From Chloroflexota bacterium (GTDB lineage Bacteria; Chloroflexota; UBA5177; JANWHV01): a stretch of 5,509 nt of DNA. The notes under the pieces were generated by a model, which did not search any database, had not been told where the DNA came from, and was given only the letters and a program-made list of their open reading frames with translations. A program made the position numbers and the translations under genes. How positions within the stretch are numbered: position 1 is the first letter of the stretch; each line of letters starts with the position of its first letter. Positions 1 to 5,509 of the stretch are shown here, piece after piece. The DNA lies in NCBI GenBank assembly GCA_025450375.1, contig JANWHO010000105.1, positions 1-5,509 of the forward strand, given 5' to 3'.

Positions 1-878
1 TCCGCCGCCGTCAACTGGCCCAGTCTGGTCACGTAGGCCCCATCGTCGAAGAGTTGGCGGAGCCGGCTTGGGTTGTCAGCGGTCGCCGCCGCGTCTCGGT
101 GGGCAATTTTACGCCCGGATTCACCCTGAGCAACGGCCATGACCTGTATTTTGGGCTTGCCCGCAAACTGTTTAGCCATGAAAAACCGGGCCTTTTCGGC
201 GGGGGTGTTCCCTTCCGTCTCCACCTCGGTCTTCCCGTCAGGACCATACTCAGTTCTGGGGACTAAATAGGTGGTTGGTGTGTCCTTTGCGTTGCCCAGA
301 TCGTCCCAGCTTGCATCGGATTTGCTGGCATCCTTCATTAAGTTGATAATGGTGTTTTTGTCCGAGGAGGCATCCCGCGTGGCTATGGTAGCGGTGCCAT
401 GGACCTGCTTATGCATGATGGCATTCATCTGGGTGAGGCCGTATGGCGCGTCCTCGGCCTTCACCACCACCGGTGGATCCGTTTGGTCCTTGAAGAAGAG
501 CACCGGTTGGCCGCTCTGGAGCGTGGTAATGGTCTGGGTTTGGCTCCAGTCCAGGTTTGGCGTGTTCGTGGGCCAGCGCTGCACGGAAACCGGGGCGCCG
601 GCTCGGCGTTGGACCGGCGTGCCCGCTCGCTGGGCCCCTGGTGACTGGGCCGCCCGTACGCCATCCGCGGAGGCGGCTTCCCTGGATTGAGCGTACTGGC
701 GCAGCATGGCGTTCACCGCCGCGTTGCCCGCCGTCCGCTGCAGCTGAAGGATCATGGCCTGAGTGGGCGTGACGCCCGCCGCGTGGGGAGTTGGACTGGC
801 GACTGCTGATTGGCGGGGCTGGACCGCCTGGACCCGAGTTGCCTTGGCGATTCGGGTATACGCATGCGATTGACTCAT
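1..878 (-). CDS. Putative eCIS-type effector: LQRxxGNxAV leader plus kinase-like domain (3' end off the window)
   Basis: An uninterrupted minus-strand frame starts at ATG 878-876 and stays open to the left edge (292 full codons, then GA, so Asp or Glu next). The start is supported by GAGGAG at 895-890, 11 bases upstream. Residues 1-45 are Ala/Gln/Pro-rich. Residues 46-59 read LQRTAGNAAVNAML, the LQRxxGNxAVxxLL motif common in DUF4157-linked proteins and extracellular contractile injection system cargo. VQR tripeptides at 89-91 and 99-101 fit that class. Residues 105-292 form a separate domain: VLFFKDQTDPPVVVK (126-140) resembles kinase strands beta2-beta3 with K140 as the ATP lysine, KIQVMAVAQGESG (243-255) could be the hinge, and YVTRLGQLTAA (282-292) resembles the helix before the catalytic loop of actin-fragmin/PI4-kinase-like proteins. 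No signal peptide, membrane segment or DUF4157 HExxH motif is visible. The leader motif is seen directly; delivery by an injection system and kinase identity are inferred. It could instead be an unrelated secreted protein. Confidence 0.72.
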   Translation of the reverse strand, partial: MSQSHAYTRIAKATRVQAVQPRQSAVASPTPHAAGVTPTQAMILQLQRTAGNAAVNAMLRQYAQSREAASADGVRAAQSPGAQRAGTPVQRRAGAPVSVQRWPTNTPNLDWSQTQTITTLQSGQPVLFFKDQTDPPVVVKAEDAPYGLTQMNAIMHKQVHGTATIATRDASSDKNTIINLMKDASKSDASWDDLGNAKDTPTTYLVPRTEYGPDGKTEVETEGNTPAEKARFFMAKQFAGKPKIQVMAVAQGESGRKIAHRDAAATADNPSRLRQLFDDGAYVTRLGQLTAA

Positions 879-889
879 ATGGTACCTGT

Positions 890-895
890 CTCCTC
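890..895 (-). promoter_or_regulatory. Ribosome binding site of the putative effector
   Basis: On the minus strand this reads GAGGAG, a strong Shine-Dalgarno match ending 11 bases before ATG 878. It fixes the start of the leftmost gene. No convincing -35/-10 pair was found upstream of it on the minus strand. Confidence 0.7.
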
Positions 896-991
896 TTGAT
901 AAGCGCGCGTCATCACGCCCATGCTGCTTCCCATGGGGACGCTTTTGCCTTACACTCTGGCGGTTCGCGCGCGCCTACACCACACGCAAGA

Positions 992-1011
992 CACATTTTT
1001 ACCCACATTTT
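992..1011. repeat. CACATTTT direct repeat in the divergent intergenic region
   Basis: CACATTTT occurs at 992-999 and again at 1004-1011, a 12-base period. The pair is an AT-rich patch in an otherwise GC-rich spacer between two divergent genes, about 100 bases from each start codon. Such placement suits a regulator binding site, possibly for the adjacent XRE-domain protein. The repeat is seen directly; binding is a guess. Confidence 0.4.
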
Positions 1012-1046
1012 CGCCGTCCCGCCGGCGTTCTCGCCCTCTCGCGTCG

Positions 1047-1055
1047 TGCTATGCT
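1047..1055 (+). promoter_or_regulatory. Candidate extended -10 promoter of the STAND regulator
   Basis: The sequence TGCTATGCT is an extended -10 element (TGn followed by TATGCT, which matches TATAAT at four of six positions). It lies about 50 bases before the chosen GTG start at 1104 and predicts transcription starting near 1062. The -35 region (about 1027-1033) is a poor match, as is common for extended -10 promoters. The call rests on this motif alone. Confidence 0.3.
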
Positions 1056-1080
1056 GACAGCAGCCATGATGAGTCGCATT

Positions 1081-1094
1081 GGGAGGAAACAAGG
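1081..1094 (+). promoter_or_regulatory. Ribosome binding region of the STAND regulator
   Basis: GGGAGG at 1081-1086 is a strong Shine-Dalgarno sequence but lies 17 bases from GTG 1104, longer than usual. A weaker AAGG at 1091-1094 is 9 bases away. Together they favour the GTG 1104 start over the in-frame ATG at 921. Spacing is not ideal, so coupling to the upstream mini-ORF at 1066-1107 may help initiation. Confidence 0.45.
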
Positions 1095-1103
1095 CGTGGT
1101 AAC

Positions 1104-4040
1104 GTGATCCCGTCCCGGTTTGCCAGGCTGCTCAAGAATTTCCGTCTCGCCGCCGGTCTTACCCAGGAGGAGTTGGCCGCACGAGCGCGGGTCAGCACGC
1201 GCGGTCTCCAGGATCTCGAGCGGGGCATGCGCCGCCGTCCGCGACGGGCTACTCTCGAACTGCTGGCCGAGGCGCTGGGGCTCTCGCCCGACGACACCAC
1301 GGCATTTTTGGCCGCCGCGCATGCACGCTCCGCTCCGGCGGGCGCCGCGCATCTGGCCGCGCTGCTCCCGCTGTCCCCCGTGAACGCGCCGACGCCATTG
1401 GTTGGGCGGGAAGCCGAATTGGGCGTCCTGCGCCGCTTTCTCCGGGATGGAAGCGAGAAAGGTTCGGGCCCACCGGTCCTGTTCCTGGCGGGCGAGCCGG
1501 GCATTGGCAAGACCCGTCTCTTGCATGCGCTGGCCGCGGAAGCCATGGCCGGCGGTTGGCGCGTGCTGGCCGGCGGCTGTCAGCGGCGCGGAGGGCAGGA
1601 GCCCTACGCACCGCTCGTTGAGGCCCTGGCCCATTACATCCGGACCATGCCGCCGGAACGGCGCCGGATGGATCTGGCGGGCTGCGCCTGGCTGACGCGG
1701 CTCCTGCCCGTGCTGGCGGAGCGGTTCAACGAGCCGGACACCCTTCCCTGGCAGCCGGATCAAGAGCGGCGGCTGATCTACGCGGCGGTGGAGCGCCTGC
1801 TAGTCAACGTGGCCGGACCAGCCGGCACCCTGCTCATCCTGGATGACGTGCAGTGGGCGGGGCCGGACGCGCTCGATCTGGTGAATACCCTGGCGCGCAA
1901 ACCAGCCCTGCCGCTCCGCATTGTAGGCGCGTATCGCGATACGGAGATGCGACCGGCGGACCCACTGGGCATGTTGGTGGCTGATCTGGCTCACGCGGGA
2001 TTGATCCGCCGCCAGCCGCTCGGGCCCCTGGCGAATGAAGACGCGGCCCGGCTCCTTGACGACCTCTTGGCTGATCGGCCCGACGAGGAGCGTGTCAAGG
2101 CGGACCACGCGTTGGAACGCGCGGGAGGCGTCCCCTTCTTTCTGATCAGCTACGCGCAGTCCATCTCGGCCGGCGACGTGGAGAGTGTCCCCTGGGATCT
2201 GGTACAGGGGGTTCGCCAGCGAGTAGCCCTGCTGCCGGAGGCGGCTCGGCAGGTACTGGACGCGGCGGCGATCGGCGGTCGACGAGTGCCGCGTACCCTT
2301 TTAGCGGCTACGGTGGCCCAGGCAGGGGAGAGTGTGCTGGCTGGGCTGGAGGCGGCCTGCCGGTCGCGTCTCTTGATCGAGGATGGGAACGATGGGTATC
2401 AGTTCACCCACGATGTCATCCGTGAGGTGGTGGAGGCCGACATGGGCGCCGCGAAGCGCGCGGCGCTGCACCACAGTCTGGCCGAGGCCCTGGAGCGCCT
2501 CCCCACCGGCGTCCCGGCGGAGCAGCTCGCCCACCATTTCGCTCGCGGCGACGAGCCGGATAAGGCAGTGCACTATCTCGAGCAGGCGGGCGACCATGCC
2601 TGGAGTCAGCGCGCGGCGGGCGCGGCGGAGAGCCGCTACCGCGAGACCCTCGATCAGCTTCAGACCCTGGGGCGCATGGCGGAGGCCGCGCGGCTCCGGG
2701 AGAAGTTGGGCGGGATCCTTGGCGCCATGGGACGCTACAACGATGCGATGAGGATGCTCACACCCGCCTTGGGCTGGTATCAGGCCGCGGGGGATATGGA
2801 AAGCCTGGGGCGCGTCTCGCTGGCCATCGCCGAAGGACATGCCCAGCGCGGCACTCCGGAAGACGGTATTGCCCATCTGCGGTCGCTACTGGGGCATCTT
2901 GAGCGGATCGGATCGTTCTCAGTCATCCCGGCACTCCACTTGACGGTGGGAGCGCTACTGATCACCACCGGACGCTACGCCGAGGCGTTGGTTGCCGTCA
3001 ATCACGCGGCTGAACTTGCCCGTGCCGGCGGCGACGATCGCACACTGGCGCGGGCCGCCTCGAATCGGGCGAACCTGCTGCAACTACTCGGGCAGCTTGA
3101 GGAGGCGCTTCAGGCGGGCCAAGACGTCCTTCCCCTCCTTGAGGCGGTGGGTGACTATCTTGGACTGCTGTCGACCCTTCGCGACCTTGCCTATATCCAT
3201 GCGTTGCGGGGCGACTTCGCGGCCGGCAGACGCTCTATTGATCACGCCGTGGCGGTTGGCGAACAATTGGCAAACCCAGCCAGTCTGTCATTGACCCTGG
3301 CCGTACGCGGCTGGCTTTCGGTCCTGGATGGCGATTGGACGGCAGCCCATGCCGATCTGGATCGGGCGCCGGCGTTGAGCCGTGAGGTGGATCGGTCGTG
3401 GTATTCGGCCTATTCTCTGATCTTGCTGGGGCGCTTGTCCCTGGCCGAGGGCAATTTGCCGGCCGCGGCCGCGGTGGTCCAGGAGGCAATCGAGCTGAGC
3501 GAACGGAGCGGGGACTTGCAGGCGCTGCGATGGGCCGCCGTCACCATGGCCACGATCGACATCCTGGAGGGACGTTCGAACGACGCCCATAACCGCTTGA
3601 TCCCACTGCTCGACCGGACGGACATAGAGGAGTGCGACGTCACCATGTTCCTGCCGGTTCTGGCCTGGGCCCATCTGGAACTGGGCCAGATGGACCTGGC
3701 CGCCGATACCGTGGAGCAGGCGCTCGCCCGGGCCCGGCCCGAAAACATGCGGCTGGCAATGGTGGAGGCGCTGCGGGTGCGCGCCATGATTGCGCTGCGC
3801 CGGGAACGCTGGGAGGACGCCGCGAGCAGCCTGGAGGAAGGGATCGCCCTGGCGCGGGCCATGCCGTATCCCTACGCCGAGGCGCGGTTGCTGCATTTGG
3901 AGGGGCTGCTCCATGTCGGGATGGCGGACTCCGCCAGGGCTCGTAAGCGGTGGGAGGAAGCACAAGCCATCTTCCTCCGCCTGGGCGCGCGTCGGGATCT
4001 AGAGCGCCTGGAGGATGCGGTGGCCTCCGTCCCGGCATAG
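1104..4040 (+). CDS. XRE-HTH / AAA_16 (STAND) ATPase / TPR transcriptional regulator
   Basis: This 978-residue protein is probably a cytoplasmic, ATP-switched, signal-responsive transcription regulator. Residues 5-70 form an XRE-type helix-turn-helix (LTQEELAARARVSTRGLQDL at 19-38). Residues about 98-445 form an AAA_16/STAND ATPase: VGRE at 100-103, Walker A GEPGIGKT at 130-137, Walker B LLILDD at 243-248, the arginine-bearing GAYRDTE at 275-281, GGVPFFL at 341-347 and FTHDVIREVV at 434-443. Residues about 485-975 are alpha-helical TPR-type repeats. In STAND proteins such as MalT, the ATPase switches between ADP-bound closed and ATP-bound open states, and the TPR superhelix senses the ligand or partner. 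DNA binding is at the N-terminus here, with no C-terminal LuxR domain. The frame is open back to ATG 921, but the HTH begins at GTG 1104 and residues encoded by 921-1103 show no domain, so GTG is preferred. The architecture is common in Chloroflexota and Actinomycetota. The ligand and targets are unknown. A defence-type STAND sensor is a less likely alternative. Confidence 0.9.
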   Translation: MIPSRFARLLKNFRLAAGLTQEELAARARVSTRGLQDLERGMRRRPRRATLELLAEALGLSPDDTTAFLAAAHARSAPAGAAHLAALLPLSPVNAPTPLVGREAELGVLRRFLRDGSEKGSGPPVLFLAGEPGIGKTRLLHALAAEAMAGGWRVLAGGCQRRGGQEPYAPLVEALAHYIRTMPPERRRMDLAGCAWLTRLLPVLAERFNEPDTLPWQPDQERRLIYAAVERLLVNVAGPAGTLLILDDVQWAGPDALDLVNTLARKPALPLRIVGAYRDTEMRPADPLGMLVADLAHAGLIRRQPLGPLANEDAARLLDDLLADRPDEERVKADHALERAGGVPFFLISYAQSISAGDVESVPWDLVQGVRQRVALLPEAARQVLDAAAIGGRRVPRTLLAATVAQAGESVLAGLEAACRSRLLIEDGNDGYQFTHDVIREVVEADMGAAKRAALHHSLAEALERLPTGVPAEQLAHHFARGDEPDKAVHYLEQAGDHAWSQRAAGAAESRYRETLDQLQTLGRMAEAARLREKLGGILGAMGRYNDAMRMLTPALGWYQAAGDMESLGRVSLAIAEGHAQRGTPEDGIAHLRSLLGHLERIGSFSVIPALHLTVGALLITTGRYAEALVAVNHAAELARAGGDDRTLARAASNRANLLQLLGQLEEALQAGQDVLPLLEAVGDYLGLLSTLRDLAYIHALRGDFAAGRRSIDHAVAVGEQLANPASLSLTLAVRGWLSVLDGDWTAAHADLDRAPALSREVDRSWYSAYSLILLGRLSLAEGNLPAAAAVVQEAIELSERSGDLQALRWAAVTMATIDILEGRSNDAHNRLIPLLDRTDIEECDVTMFLPVLAWAHLELGQMDLAADTVEQALARARPENMRLAMVEALRVRAMIALRRERWEDAASSLEEGIALARAMPYPYAEARLLHLEGLLHVGMADSARARKRWEEAQAIFLRLGARRDLERLEDAVASVPA

Positions 4041-4069
4041 TCTTTGCCTGCCAAGGGCGCTTAACCCGT

Positions 4070-4075
4070 TACAAT
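4070..4075 (+). promoter_or_regulatory. Candidate -10 box for ltaE
   Basis: TACAAT matches the TATAAT consensus at five of six positions in a GC-rich spacer, 60 bases before the ltaE start. The best upstream -35-like hexamer is TTGCCT at 4044-4049, but the 20-base spacing is long. ltaE may have its own promoter or may be read through from the upstream regulator. Confidence 0.3.
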
Positions 4076-4083
4076 CATCTCCG

Positions 4084-4105
4084 GGAGGGCAGCCATCCGC
4101 TCTCC
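4084..4105 (+). other. Small hairpin in the ltaE leader
   Basis: GGAGGGC at 4084-4090 can pair with GCTCTCC at 4099-4105 (seven pairs, one of them G-U) around an 8-base loop. No T-run follows, so it is not a convincing intrinsic terminator. It would sit at the 5' end of an mRNA started from the TACAAT box, where it could stabilise the message. Chance is also plausible in such GC-rich DNA. Confidence 0.25.
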
Positions 4106-4119
4106 TGACGCACCCAAAA

Positions 4120-4126
4120 AGGAAGG
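4120..4126 (+). promoter_or_regulatory. Ribosome binding site of ltaE
   Basis: AGGAAGG lies 8 bases before GTG 4135. It selects this GTG over the longer in-frame start at ATG 4015, which lies inside the 3' end of the upstream gene. Confidence 0.75.
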
Positions 4127-4134
4127 GCCGACCG

Positions 4135-5181
4135 GTGAGCGAGATCATTGACCTGCGCAGCGATACGGTGACGCTGCCCCCGCCCGAGATGCGCCGCGCC
4201 ATGTACGAGGCGGAACTGGGCGATGATGTCTACGGCGAGGATCCCACCATTAACCGCCTGGAGGCGCGGGCGGCGGAACTGCTGGGGAAGCCGGCGGGCC
4301 TCTTCGTCACCAGCGGCACCCAGGGTAATCTGGTGGCCGTGCTCACCCATGCGACCCGAGGTGACGAGATCGTGGTGGGTGATCAGGCGCACATCCTCCA
4401 CTATGAAGTCGGAGGCGCCTCTACCCTGGCCGGCGTACAGGTCCGCACGGTTGCCACGGAGGCTGACGGTACTCTGCCCCTGGCCGGCATCCAGGCGGTG
4501 CTCCGTGACCGCACCGACTTCCACAATCCCTACACCCGCTTGATCTGTCTGGAGAATACCCATAACCGCCGGGGCGGGGTGGTACTCCGTCCCGCCTATA
4601 TGCGCCAGGTGCGTGAGCTGGCGCGCGAGAATGACCTGGTCGTCCATCTGGACGGCGCCCGCTTGTTCAACGCGGCCGTTGCCCTGGGTGTGCCGGCGTC
4701 GGCTCTGGTCGAGGATGTGGACAGCGTCACCTTCTGCGCCTCCAAGGGGCTGGCGGCCCCGGTCGGCTCCGTATTGTGCGGCAACGCGGACTGGATCGAT
4801 CGGGCGCGCCGCTGGCGGAAGATGATGGGCGGCGGGATGCGCCAGGCGGGGCTCATTGCCGCCGGCGCCCTCTATGCCCTCGATCACATGGTGGATCGGT
4901 TGGCCGAGGACCACGCGCTGGCCCGCCGCCTGGCCGAGGGCCTGGCCTCCATTCCCGGAATCACTCTCGATCTGGCCAGCGTGGAGACCAACATCGTGGT
5001 CTTTAGCGTGAGTCAAAGCGGTCGCTCGCCAATGACGATCCTCGAGGGTCTGGCGGCGCGGGGCGTGCTGGCCTCCGAGTTCGACCGTTCGCTGATGCGA
5101 ATGGTCACCCACTATGGGATCGAGGCGCCTCATATCGAGGCCACACTCAACGCGACGCGGGCAGTGTTCCGAGAAGGCTAG
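4135..5181 (+). CDS. ltaE: Low-specificity L-threonine aldolase
   Basis: This is a PLP-dependent fold-type I enzyme that cleaves L-threonine or L-allo-threonine to glycine and acetaldehyde, in the cytoplasm, usually as a tetramer. The 348 residues match the family's usual length of about 330-350. Visible motifs are IDLRSDTVT (5-13) and GDDVYGEDP (29-37) at the N-terminus, the phosphate-binding TSGTQGN (59-65), the PLP-stacking histidine in AHILHYE (H86), ENTHN (140-144), LDGARLFNA (172-180, with D173 for the pyridine nitrogen and R176), the Schiff-base lysine in ASKGLAAPVGS (K204), and RMVTHYGI (322-329), where R322 fits the substrate-carboxylate arginine. GTG 4135 is chosen because a good AGGAAGG lies 8 bases upstream and the conserved IDLRSDTVT sits at the very N-terminus, as in relatives. 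It follows the STAND gene by 94 bases on the same strand. Its TAG stop overlaps the stop of the convergent Uma2-like gene. No defects are seen. Confidence 0.95.
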   Translation: MSEIIDLRSDTVTLPPPEMRRAMYEAELGDDVYGEDPTINRLEARAAELLGKPAGLFVTSGTQGNLVAVLTHATRGDEIVVGDQAHILHYEVGGASTLAGVQVRTVATEADGTLPLAGIQAVLRDRTDFHNPYTRLICLENTHNRRGGVVLRPAYMRQVRELARENDLVVHLDGARLFNAAVALGVPASALVEDVDSVTFCASKGLAAPVGSVLCGNADWIDRARRWRKMMGGGMRQAGLIAAGALYALDHMVDRLAEDHALARRLAEGLASIPGITLDLASVETNIVVFSVSQSGRSPMTILEGLAARGVLASEFDRSLMRMVTHYGIEAPHIEATLNATRAVFREG

Positions 5182-5509
5182 TCGTCGTTGTTGCCTTGGA
5201 GCGCGGCCAACTCCGCCTCCAGGCGCTGGATTCTGGCATCTCGCTCGGTAATGATTTGGCGCTGCCGCTCAATCTCTTGCTCTTGCATTTGGCGCTGTCG
5301 CTCAAGCTCGCGCCTGTGGTTGGCCATCGCGGACGTCTTCTCATGGCGGAAGGGAATTGGCCGCATTCGGTTGTCAAGCACGCGCAGGCGCATGCCTTCG
5401 AACTGGAAAGTAACTCCCAGGGCGCTGTGGAACCGGCCCTCGGCGTCCGGCAACCAGGGCTGTGGCGTCCCCTCCTCCAGACGCCAGCCCTGGCATGGCG
5501 GATCCAGAA
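5178..5509 (-). CDS. Uma2-like (DUF820) protein, C-terminal part (5' end off the window)
   Basis: The minus-strand frame is open from the right edge to TAG at 5180-5178, giving 109 visible residues. WRLEEGTPQPWLPDAEGRF (9-26 of the visible part) followed by HSALGVTFQFEGMRLRVLDN resembles the end of the Uma2/DUF820 restriction-endonuclease-like fold, where a G-[RX]-F-x-S-x-x-LG motif precedes a last strand (LRV-D). Residues about 63-103 are Gln/Arg/Glu-rich and predicted coiled coil, a common tail in this family. The catalytic Asp/Glu core would lie to the right, outside the window, so activity cannot be judged. Uma2 proteins are abundant in Chloroflexota and Cyanobacteria, often near mobile DNA, and their role is poorly known. 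Internal TTG 5453 is an unlikely start because it falls inside the conserved motif. Confidence 0.68.
   Translation of the reverse strand, partial: LDPPCQGWRLEEGTPQPWLPDAEGRFHSALGVTFQFEGMRLRVLDNRMRPIPFRHEKTSAMANHRRELERQRQMQEQEIERQRQIITERDARIQRLEAELAALQGNNDD
5253..5303 (-). repeat. 33-base period imperfect repeat encoding the coiled coil
   Basis: The 18-base units at 5253-5270 and 5286-5303 match at 16 of 18 positions and are 33 bases (11 codons) apart. On the minus strand they encode ERQRQM and ERQRQI. An 11-residue step is the hendecad spacing found in some coiled coils, so the repeat probably arose by local duplication within the tail. Confidence 0.6.

Noticed and set aside
271..690. A 139-codon plus-strand frame in the left region
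   Set aside because: It lies opposite the effector frame, which has a good ribosome binding site and a family motif. The plus-strand product looks random.
930..937. CCCATGGG palindrome in the intergenic region
   Set aside because: It is a single short palindrome without a second copy, too weak to call an operator.
921..1103. N-terminal extension of the STAND regulator from ATG 921
   Set aside because: The frame is open, but these 61 codons show no domain, overlap the candidate promoter and operator, and precede an HTH that begins right after GTG 1104.
999..1763. A 254-codon minus-strand open frame opposite the HTH and ATPase region
   Set aside because: It mirrors the coding frame that contains Walker A and the HTH, has no recognisable domain, and would cover the divergent promoter region.
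3463..3474. Palindrome CCGCGGCCGCGG
   Set aside because: It is a by-product of an alanine run in GC-rich coding DNA within a TPR unit.
3671..3693. Perfect 8-base inverted repeat CCATCTGG/CCAGATGG with a 7-base loop
   Set aside because: It is inside the TPR coding region, has no T-run, and the bases are explained by the encoded HLELGQMDL helix. Probably chance.
4075..5133. A 352-codon minus-strand open frame opposite ltaE
   Set aside because: It is antisense to a gene with clear catalytic motifs. It shows no recognisable domain and is a typical GC-rich shadow frame.
1..5509. CRISPR arrays, tRNA or rRNA genes, insertion sequences
   Set aside because: No spaced identical repeats, cloverleaf, rRNA segments, transposase or terminal inverted repeats were seen on either strand.

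Overview
The window is GC-rich. Hand counts give about 72% GC in a 120-base block of the large central gene and 43-50% in part of the leftmost gene. The gene content is a STAND-type regulator with an N-terminal XRE helix-turn-helix and long TPR array, a Uma2-type protein, and an LQRxxGNxAV-motif protein. This mix is typical of Chloroflexota (Thermomicrobia/Ktedonobacteria-like), with some Actinomycetota and Cyanobacteria as alternatives. No rRNA or marker gene is present, so the taxon is an inference.

Layout, left to right. (1) Positions 1-878, minus strand: a gene of at least 292 codons that runs off the left edge. Its N-terminal leader carries the LQRxxGNxAV motif known from cargo of extracellular contractile injection systems (eCIS). 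An AT-richer domain follows that resembles the N-lobe of an actin-fragmin/PI4-kinase-like fold, and the window stops just where a catalytic loop would be expected. (2) Positions 879-1103: a divergent intergenic region with a CACATTTT direct repeat, a candidate extended -10 promoter and a 13-codon upstream ORF. (3) Positions 1104-4040, plus strand: a 978-residue XRE-HTH / AAA_16 (STAND) / TPR protein. Its superhelix has an almost exact 40-residue period. (4) Positions 4041-4134: a spacer with a candidate -10 box, a small hairpin and a strong ribosome binding site. (5) Positions 4135-5181, plus strand: a complete low-specificity L-threonine aldolase (ltaE) with its PLP lysine and substrate/cofactor motifs. 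(6) Positions 5178-5509, minus strand: the C-terminal part of a Uma2-like protein with a coiled-coil tail, running off the right edge. Its stop codon overlaps the ltaE stop in a shared CTAG.

The genes do not form one obvious pathway. The aldolase looks like a metabolic gene placed behind the regulator. The most unusual item is the putative effector at the left edge, which faces away from the STAND regulator across a shared control region. This arrangement would allow the regulator to control the effector, but that is a hypothesis. Whether a real injection-system locus lies to the left cannot be seen here.
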